64,000 nt of DNA from assembly GCA_012719855.1 (NCBI GenBank), contig JAAXZN010000061.1:1-64000 (forward strand). Reading direction: 5' to 3'. The position numbers and the translations under genes are program-made. Shown here piece by piece: positions 26,098 through 35,061 of this stretch. The notes beneath the pieces are model-generated. The model was not told where the DNA came from and did not search any database. It was given only the letters and a program-made list of their open reading frames with translations. The stretch is from Serratia liquefaciens. GTDB taxonomy: Bacteria; Pseudomonadota; Gammaproteobacteria; Enterobacterales; Enterobacteriaceae. Within the stretch, counting starts at the first letter, position 1; each line of letters starts with the position of its first letter.

Positions 26098-27528
26098 ATG
26101 TCATCAAGCAATCAACGCGTTAACGCCTCCGCAGAAGCTGCCACCGTATTGGCCCTTCAGGGGGCTTATAAACCTGACAGCGATCCTGGACTTAACGTCA
26201 TTCACCCCTCGAAAAGTTTTGAAGATGCCGGATTGGCATTGATCCGCGGTGACAACGGTTGGCATGCCAAAGGCGTGACCGATACCCCGGTTAATCTGAG
26301 TTACAGCTTCTGGGAACAGGCACCCGGTAATATGTCCAGCATGGCGATCGGCGGCTTTAGCAGCTTTAGTGAGCTGCAACGGGAACAGACAAAACTTTCA
26401 CTGCAATCCTGGTCGGACGTGGCCAATATCACTTTCACCGAAACCAGCGATACCCAAAGCGCCAATATCACCTTTGGCCTGTTCGATGTCAGTGCTCGCG
26501 GCTCTTACGCCTTTGCTTATTACCCTGATTCCTCGCCCTCGGTGGCCGGCCAAACCTGGTATAACGCCACCAGCTACGTGTTTGCCAATGACCTGCTCAA
26601 TGAAAACGAATACGGTCGCCAGACGTTGACCCATGAGATTGGTCATGCGCTCGGGCTGGAGCACCCGGGGGATTACAATGCAGGACCAGGCGTTAACCCG
26701 ACCTACAACAATGACGCGACCTATTTTGAGGACAGTCGCGCCCACACCGTGATGAGCTATTTTGGTGAAAGCAACACCGGCCAGGATTTCCAGGGCGCTT
26801 ATTCTTCCGCACCGTTGTTAAATGACATCACGGCGATCCAGCAGTTTTATGGCGCCAATATGGCCACCCGTAGCGGAGATACGGTTTACGGCTTTAATTC
26901 CAATACCGATCGTGATTTCCTCACCGCCACCCACGCACAGGATAAAATTGTGTTCAGCGCCTGGGATGCCGGCGGTACGGACACCTTTGATTTCTCGGGC
27001 TTTAGCCAGGATCAACGGATTAACCTCAACGAGAAGTCCTTCTCCGACGTGGGGGGATTAAAGGGGAACGTATCGATTGCCGCCGGCGTGACCATCGAAA
27101 ATGCGTTTGGGGGATCCGGCAACGATGTGATCATCGGCAACGCCACCAACAACATTTTGATCGGCGGTGCGGGGGATGACATCTTGTACGGCGGCGGTGA
27201 AGCGGATCATCTGTTTGGTAATGAGGGCAAGGATACCTTCGTTTATTTCGGCGCCAACGAATCACGTGCTGATGCGCCGGATTGGATCGTGGATTTTGTC
27301 AGCGGTGAAGACAAAATCGATCTGACGTTGTTCAACACCGGCAGCAGCAATGGCATCGAGTTCGTTAGTCAGTTCAGCGGTAAGGCAGGTGAAGCCATGT
27401 TAACTTACGATCAGCTCAATCACGTCAGCGATGTGGCAAGCAATCTGGGAGGTGGGTTCGACAGCAGCGACTTCCTGGTGAAAGTGATTGGCCAGCCGCT
27501 GGTGGAAAGTGATTTCGTGCTGGTTTGA
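26098..27528 (+). CDS. serralysin-family secreted metalloprotease
   Basis: 476 aa, M10B. Zinc motif HEIGHALGLEH (His179, Glu180, His183, His189) followed by PGDYNAG, with the Met-turn VMSYF (Met219). RTX calcium-binding repeats of GGxGxD type span about residues 340-385 (GGSGNDVIIG, GGAGDDILYG). There is no Sec signal; the C-terminus ends in a short hydrophobic tail after acidic residues (DFVLV), the signal form used by type I secretion. Propeptide residues about 1-15 are expected. The exporter and inhibitor genes usually found with prtA-type proteases are not adjacent. Confidence 0.95.
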   Translation: MSSSNQRVNASAEAATVLALQGAYKPDSDPGLNVIHPSKSFEDAGLALIRGDNGWHAKGVTDTPVNLSYSFWEQAPGNMSSMAIGGFSSFSELQREQTKLSLQSWSDVANITFTETSDTQSANITFGLFDVSARGSYAFAYYPDSSPSVAGQTWYNATSYVFANDLLNENEYGRQTLTHEIGHALGLEHPGDYNAGPGVNPTYNNDATYFEDSRAHTVMSYFGESNTGQDFQGAYSSAPLLNDITAIQQFYGANMATRSGDTVYGFNSNTDRDFLTATHAQDKIVFSAWDAGGTDTFDFSGFSQDQRINLNEKSFSDVGGLKGNVSIAAGVTIENAFGGSGNDVIIGNATNNILIGGAGDDILYGGGEADHLFGNEGKDTFVYFGANESRADAPDWIVDFVSGEDKIDLTLFNTGSSNGIEFVSQFSGKAGEAMLTYDQLNHVSDVASNLGGGFDSSDFLVKVIGQPLVESDFVLV

Positions 27529-27678
27529 CGGCTGCAGGCAACAAAAATAGTGCTTTATTGGGAAAAACACGACAATTCCTATTAATTTCGTCATGTTAGC
27601 CTGACATAGTAGCGCACAGAAGGCCGGGCTTGCATACCTCGGGCTTCTGCCGAATCGCCAACCATTCCGGTTGGCGAT

Positions 27679-27888
27679 TCATTTTCCATCTTTCAGCATG
27701 TTGATTGCCGCGCCAATCAAGATCCGGCGTTCAATGTCGTTGCTTTCGGCCAGTTGTTGCGCCAGGTGTTTTGCCAGCGTTTCGACCGATAAAACCTCGC
27801 CGCGATGACGCAACTGCATCACGCTGTCGCCGATCAAGCGCGCCACTTCATCCCACACGGTTTTTATCTCCTGCTCCGAGTACATCAT
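27679..27888 (-). CDS. small helical protein of unknown function
   Basis: 69 aa, not securely recognised. Predicted all-helical and soluble, with charged amphipathic helices. The pattern (VARLIGDSVMQL, then VETLAKHLAQQL, then a C-terminal helix) loosely recalls the YmgB/AriR biofilm-modulator fold, but I cannot confirm this. A hairpin GAATCGCCAACC/GGTTGGCGATTC overlaps its stop codon (27652-27680). Confidence 0.6.
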   Translation of the reverse strand: MMYSEQEIKTVWDEVARLIGDSVMQLRHRGEVLSVETLAKHLAQQLAESNDIERRILIGAAINMLKDGK

Positions 27889-28053
27889 GGGTTACCTCGG
27901 CTGGGTGATTTTTGGTCAATGTAGCAGTTGAGGTCAGGGGGCGCCACCGTGCCGATCGCACAATGCCAAAACCGGATGCATAAAAAACAAGCCATCAGTA
28001 TTTCTTCTGGTTTTTTCGTCCAATACTGACGGTGTCGAATATCTGGAGGGTGA

Positions 28054-28221
28054 ATGATGAAACTGGTCGATAAACTGGCTGAGTACCATCGCCGGAGCCG
28101 GCGGGCTGAAGCGCAGCATTGGTTATATCGTTTATGGCTGCCGCAGGGGGAGGCGAGGATTGCCTGTTTACGCGAGTTGTTGGAGCCTGAGGCTAAGCAA
28201 CCCGCGAAGCGGGAACACTGA
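28054..28221 (+). CDS. small basic ORF, unknown function
   Basis: 55 aa with a strong ribosome site (GGAGGG, 3 bases before the first ATG and 6 before the second at 28057). The product starts MMKLVDKLAEYHRRSRR and is rich in Arg, with a helical middle (HWLYRLWLPQGEARIACLRELL). No family recognised. The good ribosome site argues it is translated. Confidence 0.5.
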   Translation: MMKLVDKLAEYHRRSRRAEAQHWLYRLWLPQGEARIACLRELLEPEAKQPAKREH

Positions 28222-28254
28222 AAGGAGGGGCGTCAGTATCCGGCCGGACTGGCG

Positions 28255-28392
28255 TTACTCTAGAATATCTTCAATCTCTTCAAGCACCTGATGGCCCAGC
28301 TCGGTGGTGATCATCAAAATGCCGCAGACCAAAATAACCAGCGCCAGCATCAGTAAGGCGATTTGTACGCCGTTGCCATTTCGTTTTGCCAT
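28255..28392 (-). CDS. single-helix membrane micro-protein A
   Basis: 45 aa: a short basic head (MAKRNGNG), one hydrophobic helix (about residues 10-29) and an acidic tail (EEIEDILE). Upstream AGGA on the minus strand. Third of three consecutive micro-protein genes on this strand, 18 bases after yniD. Function unknown; orientation is probably N-in by the positive-inside rule. Confidence 0.6.
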   Translation of the reverse strand: MAKRNGNGVQIALLMLALVILVCGILMITTELGHQVLEEIEDILE

Positions 28393-28410
28393 AGGTCCTG
28401 TTCCTTGCCG

Positions 28411-28518
28411 TTAGCCAAAAACTATCGCCGCCCAGCGCAATAACAGGAGGGCGAGACAGATCAGTAACAATATCAAAAACATCTTCCAATGTTTGCTGCG
28501 CATACGTTTGGTGGCCAA
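28411..28518 (-). CDS. yniD: small membrane protein YniD
   Basis: 35 aa, starting at a TTG with CAGGAGG 5 bases upstream. The sequence closely follows E. coli YniD from memory: TKR then KHWKM at the start of a single hydrophobic helix, ending LLLRWAA. Same length as the E. coli protein. A TTG start and short size explain why it is easily missed. Function unknown. Confidence 0.75.
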   Translation of the reverse strand: MATKRMRSKHWKMFLILLLICLALLLLRWAAIVFG

Positions 28519-28539
28519 TCTGACCTCCTGTTTTGTTGA

Positions 28540-28647
28540 TCAGCTGAAATACCAGCCGCCGATAACAAAGATAACAATCACGGCGACCGCCAGAACTTTT
28601 AACAGGTCGCTGAAGGTGTCATCGGGGTCTTTGTCGTCATTCTTCAT
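28540..28647 (-). CDS. single-helix membrane micro-protein B
   Basis: 35 aa: an acidic head (MKNDDKDPDDTFSDLLK) and one hydrophobic helix ending IGGWYFS. Opposite charge layout to its two neighbours. First of three micro-protein genes on the minus strand, 21 bases before yniD. Not recognised. Confidence 0.6.
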   Translation of the reverse strand: MKNDDKDPDDTFSDLLKVLAVAVIVIFVIGGWYFS

Positions 28648-28846
28648 TTTACCGCCTGGCCGAGAGCCATTGAGTGAATTGCGTCCACAGTATGCCTGTT
28701 GTCCCGGCATAGGCACAGGGATTTACCCCAAACAGCCGGTAAAAGAGCCCGATAAGGCGGCTGTGGGGCGAATTCGGCAGTGCAGGCAGCGGCGGATACG
28801 TTGTACTATTCTGTCTGCACAAGGATTCATTTAAAAAGGTATGGCA

Positions 28847-29239
28847 ATGGCGATCGAAATTCCGAAGAAATACGAAAACACCGAGCGTTGGGCGTTCGGC
28901 AAGACCGAGCAGCAGGCAGACGACGTGGCCAAGCTGATCCTCAACGGCACCAAGACGGCAACCTGCTCCAATCTTGACGGCGAAGGCATCCCGCTGGCCG
29001 GTGACGTATTCGTGGTGGTGGATGGTAAAGGTCAGCCGGTTTGCGCGGTGGAACTGACGTCGGTAGAGATGAAAACCTACGATCAGGTTGATGAGGCCCA
29101 TGCTTTTGCCGAAGGGGAAGGTGACCGTTCGCTGGCCTACTGGCGTAAAGAGCTGCAGAGCTTCTTTGAAGAATATGAGCTGTTCTCACCGGACATGACG
29201 CTGGTGCTGATGAATTTCAAAGTGACAGAGACTTTCTGA
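28847..29239 (+). CDS. ASCH-domain protein
   Basis: 130 aa. Single ASCH domain (about residues 15-125): AKLILNGTKTATCSN with the conserved Lys-Thr-Ala-Thr turn, then VFVVVDGKGQPVCAVELTSVEMKTYDQVDEAHAFAEGEGDRSLAYWR. ASCH proteins bind RNA or modified nucleosides; some hydrolyse N4-acylcytidines (YqfB). ATG 28847 with AAAAAGG 7 bases upstream is preferred over 28841. The next gene starts 1 base after its stop. Confidence 0.85.
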   Translation: MAIEIPKKYENTERWAFGKTEQQADDVAKLILNGTKTATCSNLDGEGIPLAGDVFVVVDGKGQPVCAVELTSVEMKTYDQVDEAHAFAEGEGDRSLAYWRKELQSFFEEYELFSPDMTLVLMNFKVTETF

Positions 29240-29240
29240 T

Positions 29241-29843
29241 TTGACGTCCCCCGTTCCTTACTTCTGCCAATGGGCGACGCCTGAGCTGGCGACCGACCTG
29301 ATTGCCGGTCGTGCGACGCTGGCGGATGACGCCAACTGGGCGCTCAGCGGCGCGCGCGATCGGGCGGAATATCTCGAATGGGCTAACCATATCTGCGGCA
29401 TGGCCTGCCTGAAAATGGTGTTGAGCCACCGCGACGGCGATGCGCCGCCGCTGTTGGAACTGGCGCGCCGCAGTTTGCCTTATGGGGCTTATGTGCGTGA
29501 CGGTGAACGTATCAAGGGGCTGATTTATGCACCCTTTGTCGACTTTGTGCGTGAGCAGTTTGCTCTGGAGGCGGAGGTTCAGGTGGGTATCGAGGCAGAG
29601 GCGCTGCCGCAGCTGTTGGCGCAGCGACGCTATTTTATGGCCTCGGTACATCCCGGCATTCGCCAGCCCGAACAGACACCACCACAGCGGGGTGGTCATC
29701 TGGTGTTGATTACCGCCGCTGAGGCGCAGAGCGTGACCTTCCACAATCCGTCTGGCGATCGGCCGCAAACGCGGCAACAGGTGACTTTACCGTTGGGCAG
29801 TTTTGCCCGTTTCTTCGCCGGGCGCGGTATCGCAATCGCATAA
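29241..29843 (+). CDS. papain-like (C39-type) peptidase-fold protein
   Basis: 200 aa from a TTG one base after the ASCH stop, suggesting translational coupling. It looks like a bacteriocin-peptidase (C39-like) fold: HICGMACLKMVL carries the candidate nucleophile Cys, and GGHLVLITAAEAQSVTFHNPSG the His and Asn. No signal peptide, no transporter domain. Substrate unknown. The TTG start is the weakest part of this call since no strong ribosome site is visible. Confidence 0.62.
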   Translation: MTSPVPYFCQWATPELATDLIAGRATLADDANWALSGARDRAEYLEWANHICGMACLKMVLSHRDGDAPPLLELARRSLPYGAYVRDGERIKGLIYAPFVDFVREQFALEAEVQVGIEAEALPQLLAQRRYFMASVHPGIRQPEQTPPQRGGHLVLITAAEAQSVTFHNPSGDRPQTRQQVTLPLGSFARFFAGRGIAIA

Positions 29844-29846
29844 AAA

Positions 29847-29880
29847 AACGCGCGTTGTTCCCAGCGAAACAGCGCGCGTT
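29847..29880 (-). terminator. terminator between the C39-like gene and yebV
   Basis: AACGCGCG / CGCGCGTT stem with an 18-base loop; on the minus strand it is followed by seven T residues, so it should terminate the yebV transcript. It may work for the plus strand too. Confidence 0.75.
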
Positions 29881-29897
29881 CTTCCGTATTCCTTCAT

Positions 29898-30137
29898 TCA
29901 ATCCAATCGCATCACCCAGGCATCGGTCTGCCGATCGTAATGTTGCTTATACAGCAGCGATTGCTTGCCATCGAGTATCGCCGGGATGCTGGTGTGCTCA
30001 TCCCAACCGTCCAACTGCATGCACAGATCGGGATCCGACTTGCAAGGGATCGCCAGCGTGCTGACCTGCTCCGGCGAGGAGGACAAATGCGCATCATCGA
30101 CCTCGAAACTGCCTATTTTCACCACGGTTTTGCCCAT
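29898..30137 (-). CDS. yebV: DUF1480 protein YebV
   Basis: 79 aa. Clear YebV: KIGSFEVDDA, then IPCKSDPDLCMQLDGWDEHTSIPA, and DAWVMRLD at the C-terminus, very close to E. coli YebV. Function unknown. In E. coli it lies directly after yebU (rsmF); here the csu operon separates the two. Confidence 0.92.
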   Translation of the reverse strand: MGKTVVKIGSFEVDDAHLSSSPEQVSTLAIPCKSDPDLCMQLDGWDEHTSIPAILDGKQSLLYKQHYDRQTDAWVMRLD

Positions 30138-30272
30138 TGGAACTCCTTGCTTGGTGTGCTGGTATGAGGTATGACCAGTTGGTCATCTTAATCAGCATAG
30201 CCAAGTGAGCAAAAAATGCCACATAAAAAATACAAACTGGCAACATGAGCATTCAGCGGCTAGCGCAGGGGC

Positions 30273-31205
30273 TTAATACTCCACGACAAAACTCAGGTTG
30301 TCCTGGTAGGTGCCCACCGGCACTTCGGTTTGTGCCGGGTTGATTTGCGCCAGATAGGGAATACTTTGCGCCAGCCCTGTGCCGGAGCCGGCCTGCTTGT
30401 TAGTGCTGTTCCACACCGTGGTGGTGTTGGGCAGGTAAATTTGATACTGCAGATAGTTACTGGTGCCACTTTTCATTCGCCGCCATCCGGTGACGGGGTT
30501 ATTGCCATCGGTAAAGTAGGTATTGTAACCCTCGGTTTTAGTGCAGGTGAGGGTGATGCTTTGGTTCACCGGATTAAACTGACCCACCAATGCCATGCTG
30601 CCGAAATTGACGTTTTGCGCGGTGCCCAGCAAACAATCCTTGGTGATCGTCAGGCTTATGTTCACGGTGCTGGGCTTATTGGTGCCGTCCCACCAGACGC
30701 AGATTCCGAGCAGGCCCAGGCCGCAGATATGGTAGTTCCACACCAGGTTGACGGTATCGGTATAGGTCCCTGCGCGCACGTTAGCCCCGGCGGTGGTTTT
30801 GATATACAGCGGGAAGTTGACGTTGGGCGAGATCAGGATCAGCGTTAACAGGTTCAGTGAACTGTAATCGATGGTTTGTCCGACGCTGTAGGGATACTGG
30901 TAATTCGCATCGGGGTAAATCAAATAAGGGATCTGATCGCCGGAACCGTCGATATTGGCCAGCGCCATATTGTGGGTGGTCGAGTTGATTTTAACCGTCA
31001 CGGTGTTTTGCGTCAGCAGCGACAGGCCAAGGCCGGTGCAGTTGAGTCCGGCGGTACCTTGAGCGCTGAGCGAACCGTTGTAGACGGCAAAAGAGCTGCT
31101 GCCGGGCAGGGTCACGGTACCATTGGTGGTGGTACAGTCGGCGAGCGCCTGGCGGCCTGCGAGCAAGAGCAGCGCCAGCAATAACGCCTTGGTTCCACGG
31201 ATCAT
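30273..31205 (-). CDS. csuE: Csu-type pilus tip adhesin CsuE
   Basis: 310 aa: a signal peptide (about 1-22, ending QALA), then two SCPU domains, N-terminal about 23-170 and C-terminal about 190-310 starting CLLGTAQNVNFGSM. The N-terminal domain of CsuE forms the hydrophobic tip for attachment to plastics in Acinetobacter. Start 31205 has GGAGA 6 bases upstream; the ATG 12 bases earlier has none. Last gene of the csu operon. Confidence 0.86.
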   Translation of the reverse strand: MIRGTKALLLALLLLAGRQALADCTTTNGTVTLPGSSSFAVYNGSLSAQGTAGLNCTGLGLSLLTQNTVTVKINSTTHNMALANIDGSGDQIPYLIYPDANYQYPYSVGQTIDYSSLNLLTLILISPNVNFPLYIKTTAGANVRAGTYTDTVNLVWNYHICGLGLLGICVWWDGTNKPSTVNISLTITKDCLLGTAQNVNFGSMALVGQFNPVNQSITLTCTKTEGYNTYFTDGNNPVTGWRRMKSGTSNYLQYQIYLPNTTTVWNSTNKQAGSGTGLAQSIPYLAQINPAQTEVPVGTYQDNLSFVVEY

Positions 31206-31223
31206 ATTTGTCTCCATAATGAG

Positions 31224-33713
31224 TTACTGGCAAACGATCGGCCCGATACTTTGAATACCCTGGGTTTTCGTCAGGTTGAATTGCGCCTGGCAAGGGGCAC
31301 TGCCGTCTGCCGGGATCACGCTCAGCCGGTTTTGCAATTGCACCGGATCCACATAGACCATGCCATCCCAGCCGACGTAGCTTTGCTGTTTGCTGCCGAT
31401 TACGGCCACTTCACTGCCATTAGCCAGTGGTTTGCCCTGGGCGTCGACCAGTTTGACGTCGGCGGCGGAAATGTGCTGGATGGGAAAATCGACCAGAAAA
31501 CCGCTGTGATCGCGGATCGCCACGGTTTTCTCTACCGTGGGAACCGCCACGTCCGCAGGCAGGTTGAGCGGATCGATTTGGAATTTGGCGTGATAATAGG
31601 AAGTGACGGTTGGCACCAGTAAATAGCCTTTGGCGTTGGTCACCCCGATTAACTGATTTTCATAGCGGACCGGGATGTCCGGGTAGCCCTCGGTAGAGAT
31701 CAGGGCGAAGGCGTCATTGATGGTGTTGGTGGCATAAAGATCGCCTTTCATCGCCACCAGCGAGCCGCTCACTTCGCCCCAGCGGGTATAATCATTGCTG
31801 TTACCGTACATCCCCCCGCGGGCTTCGAGCAGGCGGGTACGCCAGGTGATATCGGCCTGGCTATAGCTGTCGCTGCTCTGCCCGTCCGCGTAAGCCAGGT
31901 TCCAGCCCAAACCACCGTCGGTCGGCGCGGCGCGGCTGTAGCTGACGCGCTGGTTCCAGCGATTGTTGTTGTCACGAGAGGCGCTGACGCTGGCGGTACC
32001 CCAACTGTCGAAGGGGATGGACAGTTGCAGTTGGGCGCTGTAGCCGCTGCTGCCGATTTCACGGTTTACTGACGCATACAGACTGGTATTGCGCCACAGC
32101 GAGATGCTGTAGGAGAAGTTGACCAGACGGGTACGTTGGCCAATGGCGTCACGCACATCGAAATAGCCGGCGCCAATGCTACCGAATCGGTTCAGACCGA
32201 TACTGCCGGTAAGCTGATCGGTGCGGCGGCTCAGACGATAGTCGCTTTTATACACCGAAATATCACCGAAACCGGCACTGCGCAGGATGCGCTGAGCATT
32301 CAGACTGTAATAGCGGTTGCTGTAGGTGTAACCGATGCTGCTTTGATCGCCATGATTGGTGCTGTATTGATAAACCGGCTGTGGATCGGGCTGAGGGATA
32401 GGTTGACCGGTCAGCGGATCGTAGTAGTTGGGTTGTTGTGAGGGTTGATAATCGTTAAAGGCATTATCGCTGGCCTGACTGTAGCTGTACGAGGCATTGA
32501 AAACGCCCCATTGACCAAGGCGAACATTCGCGCCTGCACCACCCACCGCCAATTCCGCTGCGCCTTCGGCACGACCCTCCAGAGTTAACCAATCAGTGAC
32601 GCCGTAACGTCCGCTGCCACTGGTCACCCACTGGCCGTAATCACCGGAGCTAATGCCATAATTGCGCCGCAGGGCACCGGCGGACAGGCTGAAGTCACTC
32701 ATGCCGGCCTGCAACAGATTACTGGCGACATAAAACGGCACCACGGTACTGACTTGTCGGCCCAGTGCATCGGTGGTGACGACGGTGGCCTGGCCCGCGC
32801 CGTTAATGTAGGGCACGGTATCCAGGGTGAAAGGACCGGGGTTAACGCTGGTGCTGCTGTTTTTATAGCTGTTGATATACAGATCGACGCTGCTGGGCAG
32901 TGCCGCCTGACCAGAAAACTGCGGTAGCGGATAGGTTATCAAGTCTGGCCGGGAGGCAAAATTACGCGCCAACTGGACGCCACCGATACGTACCGAACTG
33001 CTCCAGGTCAGGGCTCCGGTGGCGAGATCGCCGGCGGTATAGCTAAGCAGGCGGTCATCATCATTGTAGCGCCACTGACTGTCGTAGCGGATATAGCGGT
33101 TGTCCTGATCAGCGTTGGCGGAGGTGTTAAAGCTGCTGCGGAAAATACCGGTGTTGGACACCACGCCAAAGCCATCGAACAGCCGTTGTTCGGTCCAGGC
33201 AGAAAGGTAACCCGGCTGGCCGTTGGCGCTGCTTTGGCTGGCGTAAAGATCGTAATTGAACAGCAGGCCGAGGCTGCTCTGCGCCGGCAGGCGATCCAGT
33301 GGATTCTGAGCGTTGAATTTCTGCTTGGGGAGCCAGTCGTTGGGCACGTTGATCATCAACTGTTGGGTTTCACCGCTGTAGGTGACGTCCACTTTTTCTA
33401 ATTGGTCGACTGCGATTTCTTGTGCCTGTTTATCCGCTACCGGCAGACCGGCGTCGAGCAATTGCTGCGGTGTGAGGTAATAGTGGCCGCCGCGGTAGAT
33501 CACCGGCACCACTTTTCCGGTCTGACGACCATTGACCACCGGCTCCAGATACAGGGTGGTATCCGGCATGCTGATGGCGCTGGGCGGCGGCGGCAAATCA
33601 TCGGCGCAAGCGTACGGTAGCCACGGCGTGGCCACTGCGCAAAGTACGGCGAATGCTAACGGCTTCAGCCCGAACCCGTTACGCCTGGGGGACGGCATCC
33701 TGGTTAACGGCAC
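31224..33713 (-). CDS. csuD: Csu pilus outer-membrane usher CsuD
   Basis: 829 aa. Archaic chaperone-usher pathway usher: signal peptide to about residue 38, N-terminal domain (LYLEPVVNGRQTGKVVPV), 24-stranded pore with plug, and C-terminal domains ending in IGPIVCQ. It forms the pore that assembles the pilus. The likely start is a GTG (33713), 7 bases after the chaperone stop; the ATG at 33698 would shorten the leader by five residues. Confidence 0.9.
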   Translation of the reverse strand: MPLTRMPSPRRNGFGLKPLAFAVLCAVATPWLPYACADDLPPPPSAISMPDTTLYLEPVVNGRQTGKVVPVIYRGGHYYLTPQQLLDAGLPVADKQAQEIAVDQLEKVDVTYSGETQQLMINVPNDWLPKQKFNAQNPLDRLPAQSSLGLLFNYDLYASQSSANGQPGYLSAWTEQRLFDGFGVVSNTGIFRSSFNTSANADQDNRYIRYDSQWRYNDDDRLLSYTAGDLATGALTWSSSVRIGGVQLARNFASRPDLITYPLPQFSGQAALPSSVDLYINSYKNSSTSVNPGPFTLDTVPYINGAGQATVVTTDALGRQVSTVVPFYVASNLLQAGMSDFSLSAGALRRNYGISSGDYGQWVTSGSGRYGVTDWLTLEGRAEGAAELAVGGAGANVRLGQWGVFNASYSYSQASDNAFNDYQPSQQPNYYDPLTGQPIPQPDPQPVYQYSTNHGDQSSIGYTYSNRYYSLNAQRILRSAGFGDISVYKSDYRLSRRTDQLTGSIGLNRFGSIGAGYFDVRDAIGQRTRLVNFSYSISLWRNTSLYASVNREIGSSGYSAQLQLSIPFDSWGTASVSASRDNNNRWNQRVSYSRAAPTDGGLGWNLAYADGQSSDSYSQADITWRTRLLEARGGMYGNSNDYTRWGEVSGSLVAMKGDLYATNTINDAFALISTEGYPDIPVRYENQLIGVTNAKGYLLVPTVTSYYHAKFQIDPLNLPADVAVPTVEKTVAIRDHSGFLVDFPIQHISAADVKLVDAQGKPLANGSEVAVIGSKQQSYVGWDGMVYVDPVQLQNRLSVIPADGSAPCQAQFNLTKTQGIQSIGPIVCQ

Positions 33714-33720
33714 ATCAAGC

Positions 33721-34485
33721 TCAATAAGCAGTTAAGGTTATCGGCTGCTTGTTATCGTTGACCGTGGCTTGCAGTTGACCGCTGCTGAAACTGCCCGATG
33801 CCGGCAGGGCAAAGCGCATTTGCGAGCCGGGCAACACATACCCCATCAGACCGGCATTAAGCGTCTTTCCCTGCATCGTCACTTTGGAGATGCGTGCATG
33901 TACGATGCCCTGGTTGCGCACCTCCAGCCAACGCTGGCTGCTCTGTTGCAACAGGCGATAGCTGAGCTGCGGCTGGCTGGCGGTGGCGTAATCGCGCGGT
34001 TTTTCTGAATCTTGCTTGGTCCAGACTCCTTTGCCGCTGACAAACAAGGGCACTGAATAACGCATCTGGAATTTCAGCCCCATCTGCGCACCTTCTGGCG
34101 CGGACTGACTGCCTGAATCTTTTACCGGGACCTCATCAATCAGAATACGGTAGGCGCGCTCCTGCCCGGCGGGCGGCGGGGTTTGTTTAACCAATCGGAT
34201 CAGTTGGCGTTTACCTGGTGCAATTAAGGCAACCGGTGGGCTGGCGATCACTTCGCTTTGGTTGCTGTAGTCGTCTTTGCCGGCGGTCTGTTTCCAGCCG
34301 AGCACGCGCACTTGCATATAAACCGGCTTGCTGTCCCGATTTTCCAACCACAGCGCCGTCGCGGGTTGTTGATCTTCAATCACTGGATCGATGGGCCAAA
34401 TCAGGATCGACGCGGCGGCCAGTGCCTGTTGTTGGCCGACAATCAGCAGCGCTGCCGTCAGTGGCAGTCGGAAGGGTATGCGCAT
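33721..34485 (-). CDS. csuC: Csu periplasmic pilus chaperone CsuC
   Basis: 254 aa. PapD-like fold with a signal peptide (about 1-25): WPIDPVIEDQQPATALWLENRDSKPVYMQVRV, and the subunit-anchoring segment APGKRQLIRLVKQTPPPAGQERAYRILIDEVP. Carries archaic subunits to the usher. ATG 34485 with AGGA upstream is chosen over an upstream TTG. Confidence 0.9.
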   Translation of the reverse strand: MRIPFRLPLTAALLIVGQQQALAAASILIWPIDPVIEDQQPATALWLENRDSKPVYMQVRVLGWKQTAGKDDYSNQSEVIASPPVALIAPGKRQLIRLVKQTPPPAGQERAYRILIDEVPVKDSGSQSAPEGAQMGLKFQMRYSVPLFVSGKGVWTKQDSEKPRDYATASQPQLSYRLLQQSSQRWLEVRNQGIVHARISKVTMQGKTLNAGLMGYVLPGSQMRFALPASGSFSSGQLQATVNDNKQPITLTAY

Positions 34486-34507
34486 GGCTAAATCCTTATT
34501 CAAAATA

Positions 34508-35056
34508 CTAATAAGTGACCGTCAGTAAGACCGTATCGCTGTATGTGCCACTGGTGGGCAGGGTACTGGTCGAGAACAGACGGGCATAAACTTTTATTTC
34601 CTGGGTGCTACCGGTCGCAGCGACGATCTCTGTGGTGCCGCCGTTACTGCCATCGCCCCAAATGGTGGAATAATTACTGTCCTGGTAAAGCTGGTAAATC
34701 AGGGTCTCGGGGGTCAGGGTATTTTTCAATTTGCGTCCGGCGGAGATAGAACCGGTGACGTTGTTGCCGATGCCAAGCGCCAGCGTGACGCTCAGGCCAG
34801 GGTTGCAGCGAAACAGCACGGAGCCGGCCCCCGAACTGGAAACTATGCTGATATTGCTGGCTAACGAGGAGATCTGTCCAAAATTGAGGTTGCCGAAGGT
34901 GGTGACATCGCTGCTGCCGCTGCCCAAAATACAGCCTTTCACTACCGTCGCGTTGACGGTAAGCGCCTGGGTTTTTTGCTGATCGTTGACACCCGTGTCG
35001 CCCAGTACCGGCGGCGTTATCATCCAGAGCAGTAAACCACCGCTTAAAATACGCAT
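34508..35056 (-). CDS. csuB: Csu minor pilin CsuB
   Basis: 182 aa, signal peptide then one SCPU domain (ALTVNATVVKGCILGSG, TFGNLNFGQIS, and the C-terminal YSDTVLLTVTY donor/closing strand). Third gene of the operon; starts 5 bases after the previous stop. ATG 35056 is chosen; an in-frame TTG lies 12 bases upstream. Confidence 0.84.
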   Translation of the reverse strand: MRILSGGLLLWMITPPVLGDTGVNDQQKTQALTVNATVVKGCILGSGSSDVTTFGNLNFGQISSLASNISIVSSSGAGSVLFRCNPGLSVTLALGIGNNVTGSISAGRKLKNTLTPETLIYQLYQDSNYSTIWGDGSNGGTTEIVAATGSTQEIKVYARLFSTSTLPTSGTYSDTVLLTVTY

Positions 35057-35061
35057 TACCC

